From Polaribacter sp. Z022 (lineage in GTDB: Bacteria > Bacteroidota > Bacteroidia > Flavobacteriales > Flavobacteriaceae): 64,000 nt of DNA. Both the position numbers and the translations under genes were made by a program. The stretch covers positions 1 through 64,000 of the forward strand of contig NZ_JALCZO010000007.1 in the NCBI RefSeq assembly GCF_023555495.1, read 5' to 3'. How positions within the stretch are numbered: position 1 is the stretch's first letter; each line of letters begins with the position of its first letter. Positions 7,517 to 17,310 of the stretch are shown one piece after another. The notes below the pieces were generated by a model, which saw nothing but the letters and a program-made list of their open reading frames with translations, made no database searches and was not told where the DNA came from.

Positions 7517-8728
7517 ATGAAAAACAAGAAAAAAAGCATCATAGTCATCATTATCATAGCAATACTTGCTGTGGTTGCATATGGAATATTTAAACCAGCA
7601 GAAAAAGTACTAATTATACCCAAAACAATTACCGCTAAAAAGGCAAATGTAACCACAATGGTTACTGCTACAGGAACTATAGAACCAATTACCCAAGTAG
7701 AGGTAGGAACACAAGTATCTGGTGTGGTAGAAAAAATATATGTAGATTATAACAGTGAGGTAAAAGAAGGGCAATTAATTGCAGAATTGGATAAAACCAA
7801 TTTAAGAGCTACACATACACAAGCAAAAGCTGCATATGACAATGCTGTGAGTCAAAAAAAATATATGAAAACTATTTTTGACAGACAACAATCGTTATTT
7901 AACAACCAAGTGATCAGTCAGTCTGATTATGATACAGCGCTATACAATTACGAAACAGCCAAAGGAACTACTATACAACGTTTGTCTGATTTGCAAAGAG
8001 CTAAAACCAATTTAGAATATGCCAATATTTATTCGCCAATAGATGGTGTGGTATTGTCTAGAGCTATTGACGAAGGACAAACAGTTGCAGCTAGTTTAAG
8101 TACACCAACCTTGTTTACCATTGCACAAGATTTAAAAGAAATGCAAGTAGAAGCAGATGTTGATGAAGCAGATATAGGTCAGGTAACAGAAGGGCAGCGT
8201 GTAGAATTTACAGTAGATGCTTACATAGGAGAAACCTTTAATGGTGTTGTAACTCAAGTACGTTTAGATCCAACAGTTACTTCAAACGTTGTGACTTACA
8301 CCGTGGTTATAAAAGCAGAAAACGAAGATTTAAAGTTAAAACCAGGTTTAACAGCTACTATTTCAATTTATACATTAGAACTTAATAATGTTTTAACTGC
8401 AGAAGCAAAAGCTATAAATTTTAAACCTGAAACTGAAGCTTTAACTACTTATAACACAGATTATAATATGCCAAACAACACAAGTAATACCTCAAAAAAT
8501 GGGACAACAGTTTGGGTGTTAGGTAAAGATAAAAGTATTACGCCTAAAACAATAACAATAGGAGCTAGTGATGGTGTAAATGTGCAAGTTATAAGTGGAA
8601 TTAATCAAGGAGATGAGTTAGTATATAGTTTAAAAAACATGTCTGCATCAAAAGCTTTTGGTCCTCCATCAGGATCTAATGAAAGTCCTTTTATGCCAAA
8701 ACCACCAGGAGCTAACAAGAAAAAATAA
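7517..8728 (+). CDS. MacA-like periplasmic adaptor (HlyD/RND family)
   Basis: The 403-residue membrane fusion protein has an N-terminal membrane anchor (about 6-24, IIVIIIIAILAVVAYGIF). It is followed by a split lipoyl-like domain (VEVGTQVSGVV and IYSPIDGVVLSRAIDEGQTV), an alpha-helical hairpin between the two halves (about 100-165), and beta-barrel and membrane-proximal domains. The tail is rich in proline and lysine. It bridges the inner-membrane ABC transporter and the TolC channel. It starts 10 bases after the TolC gene and ends 4 bases before the ATPase gene. The pairing with a MacB-type permease supports MacA over RND-pump adaptors. Confidence 0.92.
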   Translation: MKNKKKSIIVIIIIAILAVVAYGIFKPAEKVLIIPKTITAKKANVTTMVTATGTIEPITQVEVGTQVSGVVEKIYVDYNSEVKEGQLIAELDKTNLRATHTQAKAAYDNAVSQKKYMKTIFDRQQSLFNNQVISQSDYDTALYNYETAKGTTIQRLSDLQRAKTNLEYANIYSPIDGVVLSRAIDEGQTVAASLSTPTLFTIAQDLKEMQVEADVDEADIGQVTEGQRVEFTVDAYIGETFNGVVTQVRLDPTVTSNVVTYTVVIKAENEDLKLKPGLTATISIYTLELNNVLTAEAKAINFKPETEALTTYNTDYNMPNNTSNTSKNGTTVWVLGKDKSITPKTITIGASDGVNVQVISGINQGDELVYSLKNMSASKAFGPPSGSNESPFMPKPPGANKKK

Positions 8729-8732
8729 AAAC

Positions 8733-9476
8733 ATGAGTAAAGAAATTATTAAAATAAACAATTTAAAACGTGAATTTACCATGGGAACCGAAACGGTTCA
8801 CGCTTTAAAAGGAATATCCTTTTCTATTAAAGAAGGTGAATTTGTAACCATAATGGGATCTAGTGGTTCTGGTAAAAGTACCATGCTAAATATTTTAGGT
8901 TGCTTAGATCAACCAACATCTGGATTGTATGAAATAGATGGTGTTAGTGTAAAAGATTTAAGTAGAAATGAATTGGCAACCATAAGAAATGAAAAAATTG
9001 GATTCATTTTTCAATCTTATAATTTATTAGCAAGAACCTCTGCTATTGAAAATGTAGAGTTACCATTACTGTATAATAGCAAAGTATCTTCTGAAGAGCG
9101 AAGAGAAAGAGCTATAAAAGCACTTGAAATGGTTGGTTTAGGAGAGCGATTACATCATACTCCTGCCCAACTTTCTGGAGGACAACAACAACGTGTAGCC
9201 ATTGCCAGGTCTTTAGTTAACAACCCTGTAATGATATTAGCAGATGAAGCTACTGGAAATTTAGATACACGTACATCGTATGAAATTATGTCGCTTTTTC
9301 AAGAATTGAACAAGCAAGGAATTACCATAACCTTTGTTACTCACGAACCAGATATTGCAACTTTTAGTAGCAGAACAATTATACTAAAAGATGGAAACAT
9401 TATACAAGATTATGACAATGACAATATAGAATCTGCAGCATCAGAATTAGCAAAATTACCTAAACAAGACCATTAA
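8733..9476 (+). CDS. ABC transporter ATP-binding protein (MacB/LolD type)
   Basis: The start is ATG 8733; an in-frame upstream extension from 8658 lies in the adaptor's coding region and is rejected. The 247-residue ATPase has Walker [10 protein letters not shown] (42-50), the Q-loop IFQSYNLL, the signature [10 protein letters not shown], Walker [13 protein letters not shown] and the H-loop FVTHEPD. The [13 protein letters not shown] segment is typical of the MacB/LolD/FtsE mechanotransmission class. It drives the permease encoded two bases downstream. In MacB of enterobacteria ATPase and permease are fused; here they are separate, as is usual in Bacteroidota. Confidence 0.95.
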   Translation: MSKEIIKINNLKREFTMGTETVHALKGISFSIKEGEFVTIMGSSGSGKSTMLNILGCLDQPTSGLYEIDGVSVKDLSRNELATIRNEKIGFIFQSYNLLARTSAIENVELPLLYNSKVSSEERRERAIKALEMVGLGERLHHTPAQLSGGQQQRVAIARSLVNNPVMILADEATGNLDTRTSYEIMSLFQELNKQGITITFVTHEPDIATFSSRTIILKDGNIIQDYDNDNIESAASELAKLPKQDH

Positions 9477-9478
9477 TT

Positions 9479-10699
9479 ATGAGACTATTAAATTTATTTA
9501 AAATTGCAACAAAGGCTATTGTGCTTAATAAAACAAGAACCTTGTTAACAATGCTTGGAATTATTATAGGTGTAGCTTCTGTAATTGCTATGCTAGCTAT
9601 TGGAGAAGGGTCTAAAGAAAGTATTAGAACCACCATTTCTTCTATGGGGTCTAATATGATTACGATACAACCAGGAGCAGATATGAGAGGACCTGCAAGA
9701 GGAAGTGGTGGAGATGTGCAGACATTAACACTAAAAAACTACGAAACCATAAAAGAGGAAGCTAGTTTATTAAGCTACATTACACCTGTTGTAAATGGAG
9801 GAGGGCAGGTTATTAATGGTTCTAATAACTGGCCAAGTTCTATTTATGGGGTAAATACAGAGTATTTAAATATAAAATCTGTTGGCTTAAAAAGTGGAAG
9901 CATGTTTACAGATACAGAAGTTAAATTGGCTTCAAAAGTAGTAGTTATTGGTCAAACAGTTGTAGATAATATATTTCCAGATGGTGAAGAACCTGTAGGA
10001 AAAACGATTCGTTTTAATAATATACCGTTTAAAGTTATTGGTGTTTTAGAAGAAAAAGGAGAAAACACCTTTGGGCAAGATCAAGATGATGTGGTAGTAG
10101 CACCTTATACAACTGTACAAAAACGTATTTTGGCTATCGATTATTTAAATCAAATTATGGGTTCTGCCATAAGTGAAGATGATGCTCCAGACGCTGTAGA
10201 TCAAGTCACCGAAATTTTACGTACTCAACACAAAATAATGGACAATGAAGAAGATGATTTTACAGTGCGTTCTATGGAAGAATTGATTTCAACCTTTAGT
10301 TCTACTAGTGAGATGCTTACTGTTTTATTGGTAGCAGTGGCAGGTATTTCGTTATTAATTGGAGGTATTGGTATTATGAATATTATGTATGTTTCTGTAA
10401 AAGAACGTACCAAAGAAATAGGATTGCGAATGGCTGTTGGCGGTAAAGGTTCTGATATTTTAATGCAGTTTTTAATAGAATCTATTCTAATTAGTGTAAC
10501 AGGAGGTTTACTTGGAGTTATCTTAGGACTAGGAGCAACCTTTTTTATAGAAAATTTCTTAAATTGGCCTACAAGTGTTGCCTTATATTCTATAGTAGTT
10601 TCCTTTGTTGTTTGTGCTGTAACAGGTATCTTTTTTGGATGGTATCCTGCTAGAAAAGCTTCAGCTTTAGATCCAATAACTGCTTTACGTTACGAGTAA
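9479..10699 (+). CDS. MacB-like ABC transporter permease (FtsX family)
   Basis: The 406-residue permease has the MacB topology: one transmembrane helix near 20-42 (TLLTMLGIIIGVASVIAMLA), a large periplasmic MacB_PCD domain (about 45-270), then three C-terminal helices (about 277-305, 328-355 and 365-388) forming the FtsX core with VKERTKEIGLRMAVGGK between them. The final YPARKASALDPITALRYE is a hallmark of the family. It completes the TolC-MacA-ATPase-permease operon. Such systems export peptides, macrolides or siderophores; nothing here indicates which. Confidence 0.95.
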   Translation: MRLLNLFKIATKAIVLNKTRTLLTMLGIIIGVASVIAMLAIGEGSKESIRTTISSMGSNMITIQPGADMRGPARGSGGDVQTLTLKNYETIKEEASLLSYITPVVNGGGQVINGSNNWPSSIYGVNTEYLNIKSVGLKSGSMFTDTEVKLASKVVVIGQTVVDNIFPDGEEPVGKTIRFNNIPFKVIGVLEEKGENTFGQDQDDVVVAPYTTVQKRILAIDYLNQIMGSAISEDDAPDAVDQVTEILRTQHKIMDNEEDDFTVRSMEELISTFSSTSEMLTVLLVAVAGISLLIGGIGIMNIMYVSVKERTKEIGLRMAVGGKGSDILMQFLIESILISVTGGLLGVILGLGATFFIENFLNWPTSVALYSIVVSFVVCAVTGIFFGWYPARKASALDPITALRYE

Positions 10700-10715
10700 A
10701 AAACGGATGGATTAT

Positions 10716-10747
10716 AATGCCTACATTAAAATGTTTTTGTAGGCATT
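10716..10747 (+). terminator. Hairpin at the end of the exporter operon
   Basis: AATGCCTACA (10716-10725) pairs perfectly with TGTAGGCATT (10738-10747), 17 bases after the permease stop. The trailing sequence is only moderately T-rich (TTAATAAAAG), so termination may be partial. Confidence 0.6.
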
Positions 10748-10890
10748 TAATAAAAGTTGGTAAGAATTTAGTTGTAAAGTCTTAGAATAACCTAAAGTAC
10801 AAGAACTTTATATCTATTTTGTTTTAATTCAAGTTATAAAACAAGTGGTAACCTAAGAATTGATAGCGCTTTTTTTATATGAAATAGCAG

Positions 10891-10898
10891 TATCTTTG
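10891..10898 (+). promoter_or_regulatory. Putative -7 promoter box (TATCTTTG)
   Basis: TATCTTTG fits the Bacteroidota -7 consensus TAnnTTTG and lies 30 bases before the ATG of the TonB-linked receptor. A -33 TTTG at the expected spacing is not clear. Confidence 0.45.
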
Positions 10899-10927
10899 TT
10901 ACTTTACTAAAAGTATAATACATAACC

Positions 10928-13306
10928 ATGTTTTTAAAGAATTTCATAGTAGTTTTCGTTTCTTTTTTATGGTGTAGTAGTTTTATTTCTGCTCAGAATA
11001 ACAATACCCTTATTACAGGAAAACTGATAGAAGAGGCAACTTTACAACCCATCCCTTTTGCAAGTATCTCTTTAAAAGAAAAAGAGTCTAAAAAACTAAT
11101 TACAGGAACTACTTCAGATGATAATGGACATTTTAGCCTACAAACCGTAAAAACCAATTTTTATGTAGAAATTAGTTTTATGGGCTTTAAAACCAAAACC
11201 ATACATACTTTTAACATAACCAATGGTAAAATAGCTTTAGGTACATTAAAATTGACTCCAGATAGTGAGGCGCTTGATGAAGTTGTAATTACAGGAGAAA
11301 TTTCTAAAACCGAATTTAAATTAGACAAACGCGTTTTTAATGTGGGTGCAGATATTAGTAGTACAGGTGTAAGTGCATTAGAAGTATTGAACAATGTACC
11401 TTCTGTAACCGTAAATATTGAGGGAGAAATTAGTTTAAGAGGAAGTACTGGTGTACAGATATTAATTAACGGAAAACCCTCTGTTTTAGCAGACGAGTCT
11501 AGCAATGCTTTAGGCACAATAACTGCAGACATGATAGAAAGTATTGAAGTGATTACCAATCCTTCTGCCAAATACGAAGCCTCAGGAACTGCAGGTATTT
11601 TAAACATCATTTTAAAGAAAGAAGAAAAAATAGGTTGGAATGGAGCCATTTCTATCAATACAGGAACTCCAGACAATCATAGTTTGGGAGTAAGTTTAAA
11701 CAGAAGAACCGAAAACTTTAATTTATTTGCACAACTGGGTGCTGGATATCGTTCTTTACCAAGAGATAATGAAGCTCTTAATACAAATTTTACTACTAAC
11801 GAGGTTGTAGAAAGTAAAGGAACTGAGTACAGAAACGAAACTTTTTTCAACTTAACATTGGGTACAGATTATCATATAAATCCGTTAAATGTGCTTACCT
11901 TATCTGGTAATTTTGCTTATGAAATAGAAGAACAGCCTTCTGAAACAAAATTTAATTTTTATGATGCCAACAATAGTTTGGTTTCTAGTTGGTATAGAAA
12001 TGAAGTTACAGATGCTACCAACCCAAAGTACAGTTATGAACTGAATTATAAAAAACAGTTTAAAAACAATGAAGACCATACTTTATTGGTGAGTACCTTA
12101 GGTCGTTTTTTTGGAAAAGATCAATCTTCACAATTTACAAATACCAACATTTCTGGAAGTGATATTGATAACGATCAACAAACAGACACAGATTTTAAAC
12201 AAGCAGATTATACGTTTAAGATAGATTACACAAACCCTATTTCTGATATATATACCTTAGAAACAGGAGCACAATATGTAATTAATGATGTGGGTAATGA
12301 TTATGAAGTAAGAAACCTCATTAACAATGTATATACTGTAGATTTTAATTTAACAAACAATTTTGAGTACAATCAAAAAGTATTTGGAATTTATGCAACA
12401 GGATCTTATGAAAAAGAAAAATGGGGTATAAAAGCGGGTGTAAGAATAGAAAACACCAATTTAAAAACAGTATTAACCAATACCAACACCACCAACAATC
12501 AAAATTTTACAGATGTATTTCCAACCTTGCATTCCTCTTATAAAATAACAGAAGATTTTTCGTTACAAGCAGGATATTCTAAACGTATTTTTAGACCACG
12601 ATTGTGGGATTTAAATCCGTTTTTTAATATTAAAAACACGTTTAATATTAGAGTTGGAAATCCTAATTTGTTGCCAGAATATACAGATTCTTACGAAATA
12701 ACTAGTATTTACAAAATTGGTAAAACCTCTTTAAGTTCTAGTTTTTATCATAAGTTTACCAAAGATGTTATAGAACGTGTGGCAACTTTTAATGATAATG
12801 TAACCATTACTACACCAGAAAACATTGGTACGAATGCAACTTTTGGTTTTGAAACCAATGGTAAATACAGACCTAACAATTGGCTAACCATTACAGGAGA
12901 TTTTAATTTTAATTCTTTTAATAGAATAGGAACATTTAATACACAAGTATTTGATTTTAAAGGAAACCAATGGTCATCTCGTTTAGGAACAAAAATAGGA
13001 TTGCCAGCAGATATTGATGTTGAGTTTACAGGAAATTACCAATCTGGATATGAAACCATACAGAGTAGTGTAATAGGGTTTGCTTTTTTAGATGTAGGAA
13101 TTCGTAAAAAAATATTTAAAGGAAAAGCTATTCTAAATTTAGGAGTAAGAGATTTGTTTGAGTCTAGAGTTTCAGAACGTTTTACTACACAACCAACTTT
13201 TGAATCTTACAGTTTTAATCAGCGTGGTCGTTTTATAACGTTTGGGGTTAGTTATGGATTTGGAAAAGGGGAGGCCATGACCTATTCTGGAGGACGAAGA
13301 AGATAA
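10928..13306 (+). CDS. TonB-linked outer-membrane beta-barrel protein
   Basis: The 792-residue protein has a signal peptide (MFLKNFIVVFVSFLWCSSFI, cut near SAQ), a carboxypeptidase-like regulatory domain (about 28-115), a connector DEVVITGE (about 118-125), a plug-like domain (about 130-225, with LRGSTGVQILINGKPS and IEVITNPSAKYEASGTAG), and a beta-barrel of the OMP_b-brl_3 kind to the C-terminus. These are TonB-dependent-like receptors lacking a SusD partner; ligands are mostly unknown. The histidine kinase starts 30 bases downstream and the regulator follows, so the receptor probably belongs to the same transcription unit. A role in envelope sensing coupled to the LytS/LytTR pair is inference. 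Confidence 0.88.
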   Translation: MFLKNFIVVFVSFLWCSSFISAQNNNTLITGKLIEEATLQPIPFASISLKEKESKKLITGTTSDDNGHFSLQTVKTNFYVEISFMGFKTKTIHTFNITNGKIALGTLKLTPDSEALDEVVITGEISKTEFKLDKRVFNVGADISSTGVSALEVLNNVPSVTVNIEGEISLRGSTGVQILINGKPSVLADESSNALGTITADMIESIEVITNPSAKYEASGTAGILNIILKKEEKIGWNGAISINTGTPDNHSLGVSLNRRTENFNLFAQLGAGYRSLPRDNEALNTNFTTNEVVESKGTEYRNETFFNLTLGTDYHINPLNVLTLSGNFAYEIEEQPSETKFNFYDANNSLVSSWYRNEVTDATNPKYSYELNYKKQFKNNEDHTLLVSTLGRFFGKDQSSQFTNTNISGSDIDNDQQTDTDFKQADYTFKIDYTNPISDIYTLETGAQYVINDVGNDYEVRNLINNVYTVDFNLTNNFEYNQKVFGIYATGSYEKEKWGIKAGVRIENTNLKTVLTNTNTTNNQNFTDVFPTLHSSYKITEDFSLQAGYSKRIFRPRLWDLNPFFNIKNTFNIRVGNPNLLPEYTDSYEITSIYKIGKTSLSSSFYHKFTKDVIERVATFNDNVTITTPENIGTNATFGFETNGKYRPNNWLTITGDFNFNSFNRIGTFNTQVFDFKGNQWSSRLGTKIGLPADIDVEFTGNYQSGYETIQSSVIGFAFLDVGIRKKIFKGKAILNLGVRDLFESRVSERFTTQPTFESYSFNQRGRFITFGVSYGFGKGEAMTYSGGRRR

Positions 13307-13336
13307 ATATTACACAATTAAAAAGAAAAATTAAAA

Positions 13337-14374
13337 ATGCTTAAAACAAAAACAGTATCCATTTTATCTCATTTATTGGTTTGGGTAGTCTTATTTATGA
13401 TGCCTTATTTACTGTCTTACAGTCAAGAACAAGATATTACACGCGTGTTTATGCACTTTTGGGTACCTATTGTTTTTTTCGTTATCATTTTTTACAGCAA
13501 TTACTTTCAGTTTATAGATCGTTTTTTATTCACAAATAAAACATTGGTATTTATAGGAATTAATTTACTGATGATTGTGTTTTTCTTGTTTCTAAAAGAA
13601 TATATAGAAACTACCTTTTTTGCAGAGTTGAATAATCAAAGAGGAAGTTCTGATACTGGTAATAGGCCACCAATAAAGTTGATAATCTATGTACATATGC
13701 TCTCTTATTTGGCTCCTTTGTTATTTTCTATTGCCTTAAAAATGACCAAAAGATGGGCTACTACAGAAGCCGAACGTAAAGAAGCAGCCAATGTTAAGTT
13801 ACAATCAGAGTTACAACATTTGCATTATCAATTGCAGCCTCATTTCTTTTTTAATTCGTTAAACAATATTTATTCTTTGGTAGATATTTCTCCAGAACAA
13901 GCAAAATCGTCTATACATAGTTTAAGCAAGTTAATGCGTTATATGTTGTACGAAACTAATTTGGAACAAATTTTACTTTCTAAAGAAATTGATTTTATGA
14001 CAAAATACATCGAATTAATGAAGTTGAGAGTTTCTGATAAAACCAAGGTTACCTATCAATTTCCTACCCAAGAAACAGGTATTAAAATTGCCCCATTATT
14101 GTTTATCTCTTTGATAGAAAACTCTTTTAAACACGGAGTTTCTGCAACCCAAGAAAGCAATATTAAAGTAAGCATGACTACTAATGATAAAGAAGTTTGT
14201 TTTACTATAGAAAATAATGATTTTCCTAAAAAAACAACCGATAAAAGTGGTTCTGGTATTGGATTACAAAACTTAGAAAAAAGGTTAAAACTGTTGTATC
14301 AAAATGCATATAGCTTTAAAACTATTAAAGAAAACAATAGCTTTAAAGTAGAATTAAACATAGATACCCATTAA
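13337..14374 (+). CDS. LytS/YehU-type sensor histidine kinase
   Basis: The 345-residue kinase has four predicted membrane helices (about 8-28, 40-58, 68-88 and 116-136), a short linker, then the His_kinase domain: QLQPHFFFNSLNNI with phospho-acceptor H169, and an ATPase N-box in LIENSFKHGV plus GSGIGLQNLEKRL. There is no periplasmic sensor domain, so the stimulus is likely membrane-borne. It is one base from the LytTR regulator gene at 14376, a classical pair, and follows the outer-membrane barrel gene. Confidence 0.93.
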   Translation: MLKTKTVSILSHLLVWVVLFMMPYLLSYSQEQDITRVFMHFWVPIVFFVIIFYSNYFQFIDRFLFTNKTLVFIGINLLMIVFFLFLKEYIETTFFAELNNQRGSSDTGNRPPIKLIIYVHMLSYLAPLLFSIALKMTKRWATTEAERKEAANVKLQSELQHLHYQLQPHFFFNSLNNIYSLVDISPEQAKSSIHSLSKLMRYMLYETNLEQILLSKEIDFMTKYIELMKLRVSDKTKVTYQFPTQETGIKIAPLLFISLIENSFKHGVSATQESNIKVSMTTNDKEVCFTIENNDFPKKTTDKSGSGIGLQNLEKRLKLLYQNAYSFKTIKENNSFKVELNIDTH

Positions 14375-14375
14375 A

Positions 14376-15104
14376 ATGAGCAAAATAAATATTACCTGTA
14401 TTATTGTAGATGATGAGCCAATGGCTTTAAATTTGGTGGAAAGTTATGTAGAAAAAACACCTTTTTTACAATTAAAAAAGAAATGTGGTAGTGCCATAGA
14501 AGCATTAGAATATGTAAAAGAAAATCCTATAGATTTGTTGTTTTTAGACATACAAATGCCAGATTTAACTGGTTTGGAGTTTTCTAAAATGTTGCCTAAA
14601 GAAACTCGTGTTATTTTTACCACAGCTTTTAATGAATATGCGTTAGAAGGGTTTAAAGTACAAGCCTTAGACTATTTATTAAAACCTTTTGATTATGCAG
14701 AATTTTTAGCAGCAGCAAACAAAGCTCATACTTGGTTTGGTTTGATAAAAGGGAATATTGAACAACAAATAACCAAAGAAAAAGATTTTTTGTTTGTAAA
14801 ATCTGAATACAAACAATTGCGTATAAAATTGGCAGATGTATTGTATTTTGAAGGATTGAAAGACTATATAAAAATTTGGTTAAAAGACAATCCAAAACCT
14901 ATTTTAACCTTAATGAGCTTAAAAAACTTGCAAGAAGAATTGCCAGAAACACAATTTTTAAGAGTACATCGTTCTTTTATTGTTTCTTTAAAAAACATTG
15001 ATGTTGTAGAAAGAAGTCAGATTGTAATTAACAAACAACGCATTACAGTTTCTGAACAATACAAGCCTAAATTTTTAGATTTTATACAGAACAACTCTTT
15101 GTAA
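14376..15104 (+). CDS. LytTR-family response regulator
   Basis: The 242-residue regulator has a receiver domain (about 6-120) with acidic pocket D12 and D13, phospho-acceptor D58 in LLFLDIQMP, T90-region FTTAF and K in YLLKPFD. A LytTR DNA-binding domain (about 140-238) follows, including FLFVKSEYKQLRIKLADVLY and FLRVHRSFIVSLKNID. It is the cognate partner of the kinase one base upstream. LytTR proteins bind pairs of direct repeats about two helical turns apart; none was evident upstream of this operon. Confidence 0.93.
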   Translation: MSKINITCIIVDDEPMALNLVESYVEKTPFLQLKKKCGSAIEALEYVKENPIDLLFLDIQMPDLTGLEFSKMLPKETRVIFTTAFNEYALEGFKVQALDYLLKPFDYAEFLAAANKAHTWFGLIKGNIEQQITKEKDFLFVKSEYKQLRIKLADVLYFEGLKDYIKIWLKDNPKPILTLMSLKNLQEELPETQFLRVHRSFIVSLKNIDVVERSQIVINKQRITVSEQYKPKFLDFIQNNSL

Positions 15105-15234
15105 GAAATCGTCATTTTTTTTCATCTATAAGAACCTATTTTAAAAGGGTAAAAAAATGCTGTTTGTCTATTCTATTCTTTAATCTATCTGTGCTGTTTT
15201 ATTTTTGATATAATTAAAACAAAACAGTAATAAT

Positions 15235-15534
15235 ATGAAAAGAATTGTAATTCTTATAGTGTTTACATTAAGCTTCATGAGTTGTAGTAGCTTTAAAAAT
15301 AGAAATATATCTAACATTACAAAAGCAAGAACATTGTTGTTAAATTGTAATGCAACAACCCCAAAAAATGATATTTCTAAACTATTTAATTTATTAGACA
15401 TTAATAAAGACCAAACTATTGGTACAACAGAAGCGATTGGTGTAATAGAACAAAATTTTAATAATTTAGATGTAAATAATAATGCAAGTCTAAGTTTAAC
15501 AGAGTTTTCAGCTTTCTTAAGTTATTTGCAATAA
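15235..15534 (+). CDS. Small EF-hand lipoprotein
   Basis: The 99-residue product starts with a lipoprotein signal (LSFMSC, lipid attachment at C17). Two 12-residue EF-hand loops are visible: D55-x-N57-x-D59-x-T61-x-G63 ending E66, and D79-x-N81-x-N83-x-S85 ending E90. Calcium binding is therefore likely. It is probably monocistronic, with its own terminator downstream. A biological role cannot be read from context. Confidence 0.8.
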   Translation: MKRIVILIVFTLSFMSCSSFKNRNISNITKARTLLLNCNATTPKNDISKLFNLLDINKDQTIGTTEAIGVIEQNFNNLDVNNNASLSLTEFSAFLSYLQ

Positions 15535-15552
15535 CATTATTTCTGATGCTAT

Positions 15553-15598
15553 TTTATCTTTTATTGATGTTAGTAAAAGATAAATAGCTCTTTTTTTT
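15553..15598 (+). terminator. Rho-independent terminator after the EF-hand gene
   Basis: TTTATCTTTTA (15553-15563) pairs perfectly with TAAAAGATAAA (15574-15584) around a 10-base loop, and a run of eight T follows at 15591-15598. Confidence 0.75.
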
Positions 15599-15703
15599 CC
15601 ACAAAATTGGTAAAACTGATAAATCTCATATTTCTAATTCCATTCCTGATTTATTTTTGCGATGCTTAAACGTTTAAGCAAGTTAAAATAGATCAACCAA
15701 ACT

Positions 15704-17158
15704 ATGTCAGAACAAAATTCTAAATCGTATAAAGAACAACGAAGGAAGTCGAGTGAATTTGAAAAAAGAGAAGACTATTTAGAACACGAATTGTCTATCA
15801 TGAAATTTAAAAGATGGAAAGTACACTTACCATTTAGAGATTTTCATGTTGAATTTGAAGATTTAGTACCTGCATTGGCAGCTACTATTGGAAAAGTAGT
15901 AATGGTTACAGCAATGGTTGCTGCATTTGCTGCTCAATATGGTTTAACACCAGATTTTGTTGCAGAAAATGTACGTTTCGAATTATTGATAGCAGGAGGT
16001 ATATTTGTTATCATATTTTCTGCCATTTTAAACCCTAGAGCAAATTTAGCAGGAACTCATGGACCTATGATTCCTTTAATACCCATTATAGCATTAGCAG
16101 GAGGACATCCATTAGCATTAGGTATTTTAATAGGTGTTTTTGGACTTATTTTAAGTATTACCAAAGGAGGCTCTAAACTAATGTCTTTAACAGGAGTAGG
16201 AGTAAGAGGAGGTTTGCTTATTTATTTAGGAGCAGTTGGTTTAATTTCTCAAATAGCAAAATTTAAAGCTTGGTCTATTAGTACAGGAGAAAGTACAGTT
16301 GCCTTTGTAGTAATTGGTATTACCATTTTTATTTATGCATATTTAGCACGTATTAAAAAAAGATGGTTGGCTATTCCTTTATGTTCTGCAATAGCAGGTT
16401 TAATTGCTTTTGCAATGGGAGTAGACTTTCAGTTTACTACAGCACCAGGTTTACCTCATATGAATCCTTTTTGGTGGTGGGGAGAAAATACAGGTTGGCA
16501 ATTAGGATGGCCAGATTTTGGACATTATGTTGCAGTAATTCCGTTTGCAATTTTAGCAGTAGCTATGTGGTCTCCAGATTTTTTAGGACACCGTGTTTTT
16601 CAAGAAATGAATTATCCTAAAAAAGCAAAAGATGTTTTAATGGATGTAGATGATACCATGGCAGTATCTTCTATTAGACAAGTAGTAGGAGCCTTTTTAG
16701 GAGGAGGTAATATTGCTTCTTCATGGGGTACCTATATGATTCCTGCAGCAATTGCTAAAAGACCAATTCCTGGAGGAGCAATTCTAACAGCAATTTTATG
16801 TGTGTTGGCTTCTGTTTTTGGTTATCCAATGGATTTAGCTATGTGGGAGCCTGTATTAAGAGTTGCATTAATAGTGGGTGTGTTTTTACCATTATTAGAA
16901 GCAGGAATGCAAATGGTTAAAAAAGAAAACGACTCTTTAAGTGCAGGAACTTGTATTTTTGCTTGTGCACTTGTAAACCCAGTATTTGGTTGGGCTTTAA
17001 CAATGTTGTTAGACAACTTAGGGTTGATTGGAGATAGAGAAAGAGCCAAAGAATTGAGTTTAAAAGAAAGACTAATAATACCAGGAATTATGTTTTTAAT
17101 TTGTTCGGTATCATTAGCATTAGCAGGACAGTTACCAGGTATTCCTGGAATTTTTTAA
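15704..17158 (+). CDS. DUF3360-family membrane transporter
   Basis: The 484-residue protein matches what I know of DUF3360 proteins (best known from Vibrio): a polar N-terminus with SSEFEKREDYLEHELSIMK, then LPFRDFHVEFEDLVPALAAT and about ten to twelve membrane helices, with conserved NPRANLAGTHGPMIPLIP and MWSPDFLGHRVFQEM. The fold appears related to the nucleobase/SLC4-SLC26 transporter group, but no substrate is established. No partner gene lies alongside; the downstream neighbour is on the opposite strand. Confidence 0.8.
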   Translation: MSEQNSKSYKEQRRKSSEFEKREDYLEHELSIMKFKRWKVHLPFRDFHVEFEDLVPALAATIGKVVMVTAMVAAFAAQYGLTPDFVAENVRFELLIAGGIFVIIFSAILNPRANLAGTHGPMIPLIPIIALAGGHPLALGILIGVFGLILSITKGGSKLMSLTGVGVRGGLLIYLGAVGLISQIAKFKAWSISTGESTVAFVVIGITIFIYAYLARIKKRWLAIPLCSAIAGLIAFAMGVDFQFTTAPGLPHMNPFWWWGENTGWQLGWPDFGHYVAVIPFAILAVAMWSPDFLGHRVFQEMNYPKKAKDVLMDVDDTMAVSSIRQVVGAFLGGGNIASSWGTYMIPAAIAKRPIPGGAILTAILCVLASVFGYPMDLAMWEPVLRVALIVGVFLPLLEAGMQMVKKENDSLSAGTCIFACALVNPVFGWALTMLLDNLGLIGDRERAKELSLKERLIIPGIMFLICSVSLALAGQLPGIPGIF

Positions 17159-17181
17159 AATAGTTGACAAAGCTTTTTTAT

Positions 17182-17270
17182 AATTTCTTGATTATTCCAA
17201 TACTGAGTAATATCAGTATATAAAAATGATTTTTTCCATACGAAATCATTTAAGGAATGATCAAGAAATT
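17182..17270. other. Cruciform element between convergent genes
   Basis: A 17-bp outer helix (17182-17198 with 17254-17270, one G/U in RNA) encloses two perfect hairpins: ATACTGA/TCAGTAT (17200-17206 and 17213-17219) and AAATGATTT/AAATCATTT (17224-17232 and 17243-17251). Almost every base is in a stem or a short loop. It sits between the DUF3360 gene and a convergent minus-strand gene, and may act as a bidirectional terminator or be a small palindromic mobile element. Confidence 0.6.
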
Positions 17271-17310
17271 TGTTTTAAAGCTATTTTAAAAGTTAAAAAG
17301 AGTGATTAAG

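Noticed and set aside
8658..8732. N-terminal extension of the ABC ATPase
   Set aside because: It overlaps the adaptor's end in another frame; the ATG at 8733 has the normal family start.
11161..11676. 171-codon frame on the minus strand
   Set aside because: It lies wholly inside the TonB-linked receptor gene, antisense, with no plausible domain.
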